Notes: a model not told the origin generated them from the letters alone. A stretch of DNA of 64,000 bases from G965212025 sp965212025 (GCA_965212025.1 OZ243039.1:620001-684000); one strand, 5' to 3'; shown: positions 25,528-34,833, numbered from the stretch's first letter. Program-made: numbers and translations.

Positions 25528-26159
25528 TAATTCCTCCCTTTGCCTTCATATACGGCGTTCTCGGTAATCACCAGATCCATGAACACGTCGTGAGAACTCA
25601 TCTGTATCTCATCAAACAACTGCGATTCGTAGCACAAGGCAGCCAACAGACAGTCGGGTCGGACTTTTTCCAGCAGGCGGTCATAATAGCCTTGCCCGTT
25701 GCCCATCCTTCCGCCGTTACGGTCAAAACCCACGCCGGGAACCAACACGACGTCCAGCTCCTCAGCCTTAGCATTTTTAGCCACTTCTGCCCAGCGTTCC
25801 CGTGGTGGCTCAAGAATTTTCCATTTTCCAACCACGAGTTCATCGAAGCTTTCCAGGTGCCACAGACCCAGCTTGTTGTCCCCTGCTTCGTCGACAGTGC
25901 AGTAAGGAACAATAACGCGCTTGTCCAAGTCTTTAATTGCCTCTGCCAGTGCCCGGCGCGTACGGGTTTCCGTTCGACATTCCATGTACCACATAACAAC
26001 TTTCGCTTTTTTGCAGGCTTCCAGCGCCACAAAACGAGCGCAGGCTCTGGAGCTGACTTCGTCTTTGTTTTCCTGGGCTGCGCGAGCGTCATACGCCTGG
26101 CGGCGCATTTTATTTTTGCGCTCTATCAGCAACTCAAGAGACGATGCGTTTTCAGCCAT
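25527..26159 (-). CDS. fthC: 5-formyltetrahydrofolate cyclo-ligase
   Basis: This enzyme uses ATP to turn 5-formyl-THF into 5,10-methenyl-THF, rescuing a dead-end folate. The start at 26159 gives 210 residues with a GGGGGA ribosome site. Motifs are RKNKMRRQAYDARAA, VVMWYMECRTETRTR, DVVLVPGVGFDRNGGRMGNG followed by QGYYDRLLE (the G.G.GYYDR ATP site), and the final metal site near DVFMDLVITE. It leads the fthC-ftr-folD operon; its leader is duplicated. Confidence 0.93.
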   Translation of the reverse strand: MAENASSLELLIERKNKMRRQAYDARAAQENKDEVSSRACARFVALEACKKAKVVMWYMECRTETRTRRALAEAIKDLDKRVIVPYCTVDEAGDNKLGLWHLESFDELVVGKWKILEPPRERWAEVAKNAKAEELDVVLVPGVGFDRNGGRMGNGQGYYDRLLEKVRPDCLLAALCYESQLFDEIQMSSHDVFMDLVITENAVYEGKGRN

Positions 26160-26559
26160 AAATTCCCCCGGAAAGTGAACAAACACCAAGAACGCCAGCA
26201 GACACCTGCTTCCTGGTAACAGAACTGTAAAAAGTTAGCTGCTAACTGTACCGCAGTGCCAATAATTAGGCAATTCGTCCAGCACTCACCTTAACAGACT
26301 TCAAGCCTGGGACAGCCTTTACTGCCGCTTCACCGCACTTTGTGAGAGGCTGGACATTATAAATTCCCCCGGAAAGTGAACAAACACCAGGAACGCCAGC
26401 AGACACCTGCTTCCTGGTAACAGAACTGTAAAAAGTTAGCCGCTAACTGTACCGCAGTGCCAATAATTAGGCAATTCGTCCAGCACTCACCTTAACAGAC
26501 TTCAAGCCTGGGACAGCCTTTACTGCCGCTTCACCGCACTTTGTGAGAGGCTGGACATT
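26158..26559 (-). repeat. 201-bp tandem duplication of the fthC leader
   Basis: Copy 1 is 26158-26358 and copy 2 is 26359-26559, each starting ATAAATTCCCCCGGAAAG and ending GGCTGGACATT. I see two substitutions. Each copy includes the fthC ribosome site, a 13-bp palindrome and an AT-rich stretch (CAATAATTAGG), so the promoter region itself is probably doubled. Copy 2 lacks the coding start. Confidence 0.9.
26234..26246 (-). promoter_or_regulatory. Palindromic operator candidate upstream of fthC-ftr-folD
   Basis: GTTAGC-T-GCTAAC is a perfect 6+1+6 inverted repeat about 75 bp before the fthC start. It recurs at 26435-26447 in the second copy as GTTAGC-C-GCTAAC, changed only at the unpaired centre base. 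Confidence 0.45.
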
Positions 26560-26803
26560 CCACTGCTCCCCCTCAGGGCTAGGCGGAGGGGGACTGTCTG
26601 AGCGAACTCCTTTCTGCTGGTAAACATCAGAACCGTGAAAGCATGACCCGAAACGTCCACAAACAGAGTTACAAGGAGTGAAATCACGATGACCGTGAGC
26701 CTAACCAGATGAGTTCTCTGGCTCCCGTGGCATCTGGAAAACCCGCGTCTTCCCAGACTTCGCTGATCTCCGTAAACCCGGTGTGGCTACCCGGTTTTAT
26801 TGG
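26560..26803. other. Non-coding interval, possibly a mobile-intron remnant
   Basis: No gene is supported. A CCCCCTC...GAGGGGG hairpin lies at about 26568-26592. On the plus strand GAGCGAACTCC, GGTAAACATCAGAACCGTG, AAAGCATGACCCGAAACG and an AAGGAG-ATG start (26690) giving only seven codons recall the domain I-IV layout of bacterial group II introns, but this is weak. An imperfect hairpin AAACCCGG...CCCGGTTTT at 26776-26800 could end katG transcription. Confidence 0.25.
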
Positions 26804-28984
26804 TCAACAGAGATCAAGGTTCATGACCTTGTCCCACGCCTTCACAAAATCGGCTACGAATTGCGGCAGGGCATCGTCACTTCCGTAATATTCGGCGACA
26901 GCACGCAGTTGCGAGTTGGAACCAAAGATCAGGTCAGAGCGTGTACCAGTCCATTTCAAGTCGCCAGTTGCGCGGTCGCGACCCTCAAAGAGGTCGGCTT
27001 CTTCCGAGGTCGGTGCCCATACGGTGCTCATATCGAGCAGATTCACCAGGAAGTCGTTGGTCAACGCCCCCGGCCGGCCAGTGAATACACCATGTTGGGT
27101 TTGTCCGTAGTTCGTACCCATGACACGCATACCCGCGACCAGAACGGTCAATTCTGGCGCACTGAGCGTCAACAGCTGCGCACGATCCACCAACATTTCC
27201 TCGGCCGAGACCGTGTGCTTGGCTTTGAGGTAGTTTCGGAAACCGTCGGCAGTCGGTTCGAGTAAGTCAAATGACGCGACATCGGTTTGCTCTTGTGAGG
27301 CGTCTCCCCGACCTGGCGTGAACGGGACGGTGACGGCCTGACCCGCGTTTCTCGTGGCTTGCTCGATACCCGCACATCCAGCCAGCACGATCACATCGGC
27401 AAGCGATACTTGCTTGCCACCCGATTGCGAGTCATTGAATCCTTGCTGGATGCCTTCGAGAGTTTGCAATACCGTTGCGAGCTGAACCGGTTGATTCACC
27501 TCCCAGTCTTTTTGCGGAGCCAGCCGAATACGTGCCCCATTGGCACCGCCGCGCATGTCTGAACCTCGGAATGTAGAGGCCGAGGCCCAAGCGGTCGAAA
27601 CAAGCTGTGTCACGGACAATCCCGACTCGGTGATTTGGGTTTTCAGCACCGCTGCATCGTTTTCGTCTATCGGCGCATGATTGACCGCTGGAATCGGGTC
27701 TTGCCAAATCAGTTCTTCTGTAGGGACTTCACTGCCGAGATAGCGCGCGCGCGGCCCCATGTCGCGGTGGGTCAACTTGAACCAGGCGCGAGCGAAGGCA
27801 TCCGCGAATTCCTCTGGGTGCTCATGAAAGCGGCGTGAGATGGGCTCGTAGATCGGATCCATGCGCATGGCCATGTCTGCGGTCGTCATCATCGGGGGAT
27901 GGTGCTTGGATCCGTCGTGTGCATCGGGCACCGTGTCACCACCGCTGCCGTTTTTCGGCACCCACTGGTGCGCGCCACCCGGGCTCTGCGTCAGTTCCCA
28001 CTCATAGCCAAAAAGCGTGTCAAAGTAGCTGGTGTCCCAAGTGGTTGGTGTGTGCGTCCAGGCACCTTCGAGGGCACTGGTAATCGCATCACCAGCACTA
28101 CCACTGCCATAACTGCTTTTCCAACCGAGACCTTGTTCTTCAATGCTGGCCGCTTCGGGAGCGGCACCGACCAACTCAGGATCACCAGCACCGTGCGCTT
28201 TGCCAAAGGTGTGACCACCGGCCGTGAGAGCCACGGTTTCTTCGTCATTCATCGCCATACGCGCGAAGGTTTCGCGGATGTCTTGTCCGGAAGCAACTGG
28301 GTCAGGCACGCCATTCGGGCCTTCCGGGTTGACATAGATGAGACCCATTTGTACGGCGGCGAGCGGTTTCTCAAGGTCACGCTCACCCGAGTAGCGTTCA
28401 TCGCCCAGCCACTCTTTCTCCTTACCCCAGTAGATGTCTTCTTCGGGTTGCCAGATGTCCACACGGCCACCGCCAAACCCGAAGGTCTTGAAGCCCATCG
28501 ACTCGAGCGCACAGTTACCGGCCAGGATCATCAGGTCGGCCCATGAAATCTGTTTGCCGTACTTCTGCTTGATCGGCCAGAGCAGTCGGCGCGCCTTGTC
28601 GAGGTTGCCGTTGTCTGGCCAACTGTTTATGGGAGCGAAGCGCTGGTTGCCTGTCCCTGCACCACCGCGGCCATCGCCCGTGCGGTAGGTGCCCGCACCG
28701 TGCCAGGCCATCCGAATGAAGAACGGTCCGTAGTGACCGTAATCAGCAGGCCACCAATCCTGCGACGTTGTCATCATGTCAACAATGTCTTTCTTCAAGG
28801 CATCCAGGTCGAGACTCTTGAAGGCCTGTGCATAATCGAATCCATTCATCGGGTTGGATTGCCCGGCATGCTGGTGCAGGATGTTGATGTTTAACTGGTT
28901 CGGCCACCAATCTCGATTTGAGGTACCGGCACCGGACAAATTGCTTTCACCGTGTACAACAGGACATTTGCTCTCATCACTCAT
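26804..28984 (-). CDS. katG: Catalase-peroxidase KatG
   Basis: At 726 residues this is a full-length bifunctional heme enzyme that removes hydrogen peroxide. The distal heme pocket is RMAWHGAGTYRTGDGRGGAG (Arg, Trp, His), MGLIYVNPEGPNG supplies the Tyr of the Met-Tyr-Trp adduct, and the proximal His is in ALTAGGHTFGKAHGAGDPEL. The C-terminal repeat domain (ITESGLSVTQLVSTAWASAS onwards) is complete. It sits at the edge of a decayed accessory region, next to LysR and Fic remnants, and may have been acquired. No OxyR gene is adjacent. Confidence 0.97.
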   Translation of the reverse strand: MSDESKCPVVHGESNLSGAGTSNRDWWPNQLNINILHQHAGQSNPMNGFDYAQAFKSLDLDALKKDIVDMMTTSQDWWPADYGHYGPFFIRMAWHGAGTYRTGDGRGGAGTGNQRFAPINSWPDNGNLDKARRLLWPIKQKYGKQISWADLMILAGNCALESMGFKTFGFGGGRVDIWQPEEDIYWGKEKEWLGDERYSGERDLEKPLAAVQMGLIYVNPEGPNGVPDPVASGQDIRETFARMAMNDEETVALTAGGHTFGKAHGAGDPELVGAAPEAASIEEQGLGWKSSYGSGSAGDAITSALEGAWTHTPTTWDTSYFDTLFGYEWELTQSPGGAHQWVPKNGSGGDTVPDAHDGSKHHPPMMTTADMAMRMDPIYEPISRRFHEHPEEFADAFARAWFKLTHRDMGPRARYLGSEVPTEELIWQDPIPAVNHAPIDENDAAVLKTQITESGLSVTQLVSTAWASASTFRGSDMRGGANGARIRLAPQKDWEVNQPVQLATVLQTLEGIQQGFNDSQSGGKQVSLADVIVLAGCAGIEQATRNAGQAVTVPFTPGRGDASQEQTDVASFDLLEPTADGFRNYLKAKHTVSAEEMLVDRAQLLTLSAPELTVLVAGMRVMGTNYGQTQHGVFTGRPGALTNDFLVNLLDMSTVWAPTSEEADLFEGRDRATGDLKWTGTRSDLIFGSNSQLRAVAEYYGSDDALPQFVADFVKAWDKVMNLDLC

Positions 28985-29057
28985 GACAACCTCCGAATGA
29001 GGCGAGTACGCCAGCGAGAAAGATTAGGGTTTTGGTTTTCATTTATGTAGTCTCCAT

Positions 29058-29447
29058 TTATGGGTTAACCGCTTCATACGGCTTGAAATCAATGTTTGAG
29101 GCGTGCTCAACAGAAGCCGGTTTCAGCCATCTTGCAACAGACATTTCGTCATAACGCGGCGCATGCACCAACACTTCCTCACGGCTGCCGTTTGGCAACA
29201 CAAAGACCGCTACTGGCTGGTACCGACTCATCCATCCACAGTGCTTCCGAGGTCGGCACCGGGATTGAGTCGGATGGTAACGAGCGAAGGGTATTTGCCG
29301 AGGTAAATCCGCAAGTGCCCATTGCGCCATCTGGCGATACAGGGGTTCAGGACTGATGTCCGAGAGCTGAAGGCACAGGGGCAGTGTGCCCGTTTTCGGC
29401 CGGCTTCGCGGGCGCTTCGGTACGCCGTAGCCTTTCCTTTCGGTCAA
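29058..29447 (-). CDS. Unrecognised short protein, possibly a gene remnant
   Basis: A TTG at 29447 with an AAGGAG site 9 bp ahead opens a 129-codon frame ending 74 bp before katG. The first half is basic and Pro-rich and looks non-native; the second half (QPVAVFVLPNGSREEVLVHA, then PRYDEMSVARWLKP) reads more like a real protein. I do not recognise it. It is divergent from the LysR remnant, as LysR targets often are, and could be a frameshifted former target gene. Confidence 0.3.
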   Translation of the reverse strand: MTERKGYGVPKRPRSRPKTGTLPLCLQLSDISPEPLYRQMAQWALADLPRQIPFARYHPTQSRCRPRKHCGWMSRYQPVAVFVLPNGSREEVLVHAPRYDEMSVARWLKPASVEHASNIDFKPYEAVNP

Positions 29448-29475
29448 TTTACTGGCTCCTTGTGACAATGACGCG

Positions 29476-30424
29476 ATGATAGACCAGCCCGTATTAATTT
29501 TGAAGGGTATGACGGTCTTCTCCGAGGTCGCCAAACAACAAGGTTTCGCACCGGCGGCACGAGAGCCTGGCTTGTCCACGTCAGCAGTGAGCCGATATGT
29601 GATGGAGCTTGAGGAATAGCTCGGCGTTTAACTGTTACAGCGAACCACCCCTAAGCTATCTCTCACCGATGAAGGCACGGCCTTCATTGACCAGTGTCGG
29701 CAGGTGATTTCCGATGTAGACGGGAACAAACACGCCGCCATGGGGGCGCGAACGGAGCCCCACGGCCAACTGAAAGTCACCGCACCTGCGTTTATGCGCC
29801 AGGAGGTTTCTGCAAACCCTGCTGCCGGGGTATCTGAATACCTATCCAAAGGTTCAGATTGAGCTTGCCGCTGCCGATCGTTACGTCGATCTGGTTGAAG
29901 AAGGTTTCGACTTGGGCATTCGTGCGGGCGCGCTTCCCGATTCGACCCTCGTCGCCCGTGGCTTGATGGACGTCAAACTCGCGATGATCGCGAGCGCCCG
30001 CTACCTGGAGAACCACGGCGAACCACTGATCATTGATGATCTTAAGAACCACAATTGTCTTATTGATACGGTTCCCGGCTATGCTGGTCACTGGCCGCTC
30101 TTTGACGGCAAGAAGACGAGAACCATCGTTGTCGGCGGCAACATGCGCGTGAACAGCGGTGAGATTGTTCGAACCTTGACCCTGGCAGGACACGGTATCG
30201 CTTTGATTCCGCGGTACATGGCAGTGAACGAACTTAAGAGCGGTGAATTGGTGTCACTCTTTGAGGACGCCATACGATTTGAGGCGGGGCTGTATGCGGT
30301 CTATCCGCAAAGGCGTTTTGTCTCAGCGACGATCCGAACCTTTATCGCCTACCTCATCGCTCACTTTGACCAACTCAAGCTTCGTTACGAAACAATCCAG
30401 TCAATGAAGGGTCAGGGTCACTGA
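29476..30424 (+). pseudogene. LysR-family transcriptional regulator, degraded
   Basis: The start at 29476 gives a clear LysR helix-turn-helix (GMTVFSEVAKQQGFAPAARE then LSTSAVSRYVMELEE), but a TAG follows at about 29617 and a TAA four codons later. The text continues in frame (LLQRTTPKLSLTDEGTAFID) and then shifts frame near 29815. The effector domain resumes (LLPGYLNTYPKVQIELAAAD, VEEGFDLGIRAGALPDSTLV) and is open to a normal end at 30424. Two stops and a shift make it non-functional, though residues 29912-30424 remain openly readable. Confidence 0.85.
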
Positions 30425-30465
30425 CGCTGTCAGTCAGATCAAGTACCAGCTATTACGCTTAAAAC

Positions 30466-31277
30466 TTATCGGTCGTATTCTTGATCCTGCCCTTGATTAG
30501 GCACGACAGGCTGTGTTTTTTCAGGCTTGTCAGTAGACCGACCTTGATCCGTGCCACGCTGTTGCGACTTCTGCAAATTCGCCTCGTTCTTGCGCATGTT
30601 ATCGAACAACACTTGCGCTTCTGCCATGTGCAATTTCTTTGAGGACGTTGTCTCCGACTCGCGACGATTGATCGGTTGTGTTTTCTGCAATGAGCGACTT
30701 AAGACCGCCAGTGTTACGATGATCCATCGCCTCGTGCGACGCCTTTAACCACTCGATCCCACCGATCATTCTCGCCCGAAACCCATAATGTTCTGCAGAC
30801 TGCTCGATAAATTGACGCATCGCGCGACCATTACCTTCGCGAAACGGATGTACAAAATTAATCATGCCAACTTGATCTGCGGTGACTTCGGCTCATCGCT
30901 CTTTCGTCAGTGTCCCGCTTTTTTGCGCTTCATCCAAGACCGTCCGCTGCCGTGCGAGCTGGCCTGACAGCCTGCTTGCGGACCATGAGGCGCAGCCAAA
31001 ATGAACATCTCCTCTAGAAATGACATGATCCGGCGGCGTGAATCGCTCACCTTCGGTCGTTACCGTCTCATCACGGGTTTGACCAGCCCATTCATAAATT
31101 TGGCTAAAAAGCACCTTGTGGATCGCCTTTAATCCCGCCATATCCAAGGTAAAGCACTTCATGCTTGCGCATCTCAGCAAACGATGCTGCTTCAAGCTTG
31201 TTCAGAACCGCTTCATCGCGGAGACCAAAACGATTTTTAAGTGTATTTGTGCCCGGGTAAAGATATCGGTCAGGCAC
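30466..31277 (-). pseudogene. Fic-domain (AMPylase-type) toxin, frameshifted
   Basis: The gene begins at a GTG (31277) with PDRYLYPGTNTLKNRFGLRD, the usual Fic N-terminal block. It shifts frame near 31130, continues AGLKAIHKVLFSQIYEWAGQ, reaches a stop after GTLTKER, and resumes with NFVHPFREGNGRAMRQFIEQ, a complete HPFxxGNGR catalytic motif. Another shift leads to a tail with MAEAQVLFDNMRKNEANLQK, ending at 30466. Intact Fic enzymes transfer AMP or similar groups to target proteins; this copy is broken. It overlaps the preceding small gene by 8 bp, as toxin-antitoxin pairs often do. Confidence 0.85.
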
Positions 31278-31599
31278 AGACGAACCGGGCGTCCCAAGAC
31301 GCCGTTTGCGGCACGCTCAAACCAAGGGCGGCGACCGTTTTATACATAAACCGCTCAACCGCAAAATCACGCGCGTCCTGTGATGCACGCTCCTGAATTA
31401 GCCTGACATGCAGTGCTTGTAGATCAGGCGTGCGATAGACACCTTCGCTGGCCGCGTCTTCCACCGCATCTTCGGTGGCGGTATGCATCACGTCCACTTC
31501 AGCTTTGCTGAGCTTCACATAATCAAACGCGTGAATTTCATCACGGATGGATTCAACCAGTGCATGCGCTTCGGTTTCTTGAACAGCGTGTTGTGCCAT
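31270..31599 (-). CDS. Small protein ahead of the Fic remnant, possible antitoxin
   Basis: Start 31599 has an AGGAGC ribosome site and gives 109 residues, mainly helical and acidic (ETEAHALVESIRDEIHAFDY, HTATEDAVEDAASEGVYRTP). It overlaps the Fic remnant by 8 bp on the same strand. Known Fic antitoxins use an inhibitory helix with an (S/T)xxxE(G/N) motif; I do not find a convincing copy here, so an antitoxin role rests only on position. It appears intact while the toxin is broken. Confidence 0.5.
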   Translation of the reverse strand: MAQHAVQETEAHALVESIRDEIHAFDYVKLSKAEVDVMHTATEDAVEDAASEGVYRTPDLQALHVRLIQERASQDARDFAVERFMYKTVAALGLSVPQTASWDARFVCA

Positions 31600-31703
31600 G
31601 TCAAAAGCTCCTGGTTGTCGTGAAATGACTTCAGTCATCTGGTGCAACGCATTTTACCGTATTCAGCGATTACAGATGTGATGTTAATCGACCAGTCATG
31701 CCG

Positions 31704-31890
31704 TTATTCCGGCGGCTGAACGACAGGGATGCTGGTTTCGAACTTCATGCGTTCTACCTCAAGCGTCGCCAAATCAGTCTCCAGGCGACCCATTTGTCCG
31801 CTGCAAATGCAACACCGCAGTTTCCAGCTGCGTAGTGCTGTTGTTGATATCGCGTTCTAACTTTTCACAAGCTTCTGGCCGGCCGCCAAC
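31704..31890 (-). pseudogene. Coiled-coil gene remnant
   Basis: Two coiled-coil fragments in different frames abut here: KLERDINNSTTQLETAVLHL, then after a shift RQMGRLETDLATLEVERMKF ending SIPVVQPPE and a TAA at 31704. A short preceding piece (VVMAVELAAGQKLVKS) is in a third frame. The pattern recalls mobilisation or plasmid proteins, but I cannot name it. The rest of 31648-32004 holds nothing I can support. Confidence 0.4.
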
Positions 31891-32004
31891 TCTACGGCCA
31901 TCACCACTGCAGAGAACCGAATCTGAACGGCAGATTCCAATCCCCCAACACGTCCGGCACTCCAGGTTGGGAAAGAGCCTGCCTGTCCAGCCAGAAAATT
32001 ACGT

Positions 32005-34833
32005 TTAGCCGGTATTCCTCATCCCGAGCGCAATGCCATTGATGGTTCGCAGCAGCGCTTTCAAATAGTAGTTGCGCTCGTGCGCCATGAAAAAATTGGT
32101 GCGGTGTTTTCTCAGCAGCATAATCTGAATGTAATTCAACGGGTCCAGATAAGGAGCACGTCTCTGAATGGATAATTTTTGCGCGGGATAACGCTCCAGC
32201 AAACTGTCTTGCTGACAAACCTTTATGACCAAATTGACTGTCAACTCATATTCCCTTGAAATGATGTTGTAAATCAATTTGGCCCTGTCCCTATTAGAAC
32301 ACAAAGCCGAGTAGTCTTTGGCGATGAACATATTTGCCTTGGACAGAGCTACTTGGATATTGTTCAAAAGAGTTTCGAAAAATGGCCATTTACGATACAG
32401 CTTCTGTAGTCGCTCGAGATTGCCGGGAGCCTGATTTACAAAGCCTTCCAGAGCATGGCCGATGCCATACCAGGCTGGTAAAGTGTGGCGCGACAGAGAC
32501 CAGCCAAACACCCAGGGTATTGCTCTTATGGATGATTTCGACCGATCCGTCGTTTTTCTGTGCGTCGGTCGTGAACCGATGTGCAGTTCGCCGATTTCTG
32601 CCACCGGGGTAGCCCGATAAAAGTAATCGAAAAGCCCAATATCCGAGTCCACCAGATCGTGATAGAACTTTTCACCCAAAGTCGCCAGGACTTCCGCTAT
32701 TTTCAGGTGTTCAGCGTCGTCTTTATAAGCCCCCGGAAGCACCAGATGCCGGCTGGCTCTGATCAATCCACAGCAGGCGGTTGTGATTTCGTGTATGGCG
32801 GCCTCCGGGTTCATATATTTCAGAGAAATCACCTCGCCCTGTTCAGTCACTTTTATTCTGCCGTCTACGGTTCCTGGCGGTTGCGCAATTATCGCCTCTC
32901 GGGTTGGTCCGCCACCCCGACCGATAGTTCCTCCGCGTCCGTGGAAAAAACGCAACTCAACTCCGGAAGCCCTGGCAACGGAAACAATGTCACGCTGCGC
33001 TTGGTACAAATTCCATGACGATGCAAGGATGCCGCCATCCTTGCAGGAATCCGAATAGCCCAGCATGACTTCCTGGAAACTACCGGACAAACGCAACAGC
33101 TCTCTATAGACCGGTTCCTGAAAAAGCTCCTGCAATATAGCTGGGGCGCGCTGTAAATCGTCGATAGTCTCAAACAGGGGAGTGACAGACAGATTGCAAT
33201 GGGGTTCCCCGTTTGCGCTTTTGGCAATCACCCCGGTGAGTTTGGCAAGCACAAGGACTTCCAGAACGTGGTACGCCGCGTGGGTCATGGAAATGACGTA
33301 ATTGCCAATGATGCGGGAACTGATTTTTTCGCGCGCGGTCTTCATGACTGAAAATACCCGCGCCACCCGTCTGGGGCCCGGCTCTAAATCGGATATTTTG
33401 AGCTTGGGCAAATTATCCCGTTCCAGCAGAGCCACGAGTAGCCGGTATTTTCCGTCATCATCCAGACTCTGGTAATCATCGTGGAGATCCAAGTGCGCCA
33501 GGATAGAATCCAAGGCAATCCCATGTTGCGAAGACTCTTCCCTGACATCCAGGCGTGACAGATAGAAACCGAAAGTTTCCACCATGCGGATCAGATCCTT
33601 CAACTCGCAGTCGGCAAGGTCAGCATCACCATGGCTGCGCAAGGAGTGATCCACCAGTTTCAGTTCATTGAGAAAGCTTTCCTCGTCTGGATATGCAAAC
33701 CGGACTTGTGCGCCCGGAACTGACAGTCTTTTGTTAATGGCTGTCAGCTTGCACCGCAGGCGGTAGATGATGACCCCCAGGCGGCGACGGTAAGGTTCTC
33801 TGGCAAACAGTTCCGGGTTGCGGCGAAAGGCGTGTTTTTCGTATACGCCGTCTTGCTCAATATGCTCCAGAAACTCTGGGCTTGGCGTAATCAGGGAAGA
33901 GGCGTGCGTAAGTTGGTCGGTTAGAAAGTCGATACGCCGGATGTACTCCTTGATGATTTCGACGGAATGCAAAACCGTGGTGCGGGTTGTGACTTGCGGG
34001 GTGACGAAGGGGTTTCCATCGCGATCTCCGCCAATCCACGAGCCAAACAAAAGAAAACTGGGCACACGCAGATCATCGTTCGGGTAAATTTCCCGCAAAT
34101 CCTTTTCCAGCTTCCGGTAGACCTTGGGAACGGCTTTGAAAATAGAACTACGGTAGTAGTAGAGCCCGTTGACCACTTCCGATTCGACTGACGGTTTGTT
34201 GGCACGAATCTCCTCGGTCTTGAACAGCACTTTTACTTCTCTATCCAATTCATGGTGAAGGCTTAACCTTTCGTGGGGACTCGGCCTTCCTGCGTCGAGC
34301 TTACGCAAAACCATTAAAATTCGCTGACAGATCTGTAAGTTGACACGCCTCTTGGACTCGGTGGGGTGTGCTGTAAAAACGGGGTAAAAGCACAGCTTGT
34401 CCAGCAAATTCTGCAGGCGTTCCGGTGTCGCACCCCGTTTTTTCAGAAAGCCCAGCGTGTAAGCAAAGCCACTGTAAGCAGGCGCGCTTTCCATAAGACT
34501 GTTCAGTTTGTAGCGATGCGCATCCTCAGACACGTTTACGAGACTGAAAAAAGTCGAGAAGCAACGAATGACCTGATCCAGTAAGCCCAGATCCAGGGTT
34601 TCCAGGTATCTGACCACTCTGCGGCGGGATTTTTCCGACTCATGACTCTGCAGACTGGCAAAATTCCTACGCAAGACTTCCACTGCCGCGTAAATCGCCG
34701 GATTGTTTTCACGCTGGATAACCTTACCCAACATTTTGCCAAGCAATCTGACGTTGGCGCGAAGTGCGCGGTCGTCCTCGTCTGCCAGCAAGCCGTTCGA
34801 TTCTTCAATGTTCGTGGTTTCTTTTTTGTTCAT
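32005..34833 (-). CDS. ppc: Phosphoenolpyruvate carboxylase
   Basis: PPC fixes bicarbonate onto PEP to give oxaloacetate, the CO2-fixing step of the serine cycle. The 942-residue protein has the active-site motifs VFTAHPTESKRR, LFGSWIGGDRDGNPFV, MLGYSDSCKDGGILAS and FFHGRGGTIGRGGGPT, and the C-terminal effector-site region ending LRTINGIALGMRNTG. It is divergent from pgi and just ahead of the serine-cycle operon, which fits the methylotrophic role. Confidence 0.97.
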   Translation of the reverse strand: MNKKETTNIEESNGLLADEDDRALRANVRLLGKMLGKVIQRENNPAIYAAVEVLRRNFASLQSHESEKSRRRVVRYLETLDLGLLDQVIRCFSTFFSLVNVSEDAHRYKLNSLMESAPAYSGFAYTLGFLKKRGATPERLQNLLDKLCFYPVFTAHPTESKRRVNLQICQRILMVLRKLDAGRPSPHERLSLHHELDREVKVLFKTEEIRANKPSVESEVVNGLYYYRSSIFKAVPKVYRKLEKDLREIYPNDDLRVPSFLLFGSWIGGDRDGNPFVTPQVTTRTTVLHSVEIIKEYIRRIDFLTDQLTHASSLITPSPEFLEHIEQDGVYEKHAFRRNPELFAREPYRRRLGVIIYRLRCKLTAINKRLSVPGAQVRFAYPDEESFLNELKLVDHSLRSHGDADLADCELKDLIRMVETFGFYLSRLDVREESSQHGIALDSILAHLDLHDDYQSLDDDGKYRLLVALLERDNLPKLKISDLEPGPRRVARVFSVMKTAREKISSRIIGNYVISMTHAAYHVLEVLVLAKLTGVIAKSANGEPHCNLSVTPLFETIDDLQRAPAILQELFQEPVYRELLRLSGSFQEVMLGYSDSCKDGGILASSWNLYQAQRDIVSVARASGVELRFFHGRGGTIGRGGGPTREAIIAQPPGTVDGRIKVTEQGEVISLKYMNPEAAIHEITTACCGLIRASRHLVLPGAYKDDAEHLKIAEVLATLGEKFYHDLVDSDIGLFDYFYRATPVAEIGELHIGSRPTHRKTTDRSKSSIRAIPWVFGWSLSRHTLPAWYGIGHALEGFVNQAPGNLERLQKLYRKWPFFETLLNNIQVALSKANMFIAKDYSALCSNRDRAKLIYNIISREYELTVNLVIKVCQQDSLLERYPAQKLSIQRRAPYLDPLNYIQIMLLRKHRTNFFMAHERNYYLKALLRTINGIALGMRNTG

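Noticed and set aside
26690..26716. Seven-codon leader peptide with an AAGGAG site
   Set aside because: No gene follows on the same strand, so attenuation makes no sense; kept only as part of a possible relic.
27899..28546. Long open frame on the plus strand inside katG
   Set aside because: It lies opposite a certain gene and has no ribosome site or recognisable product; long antisense frames are common in GC-balanced coding DNA.
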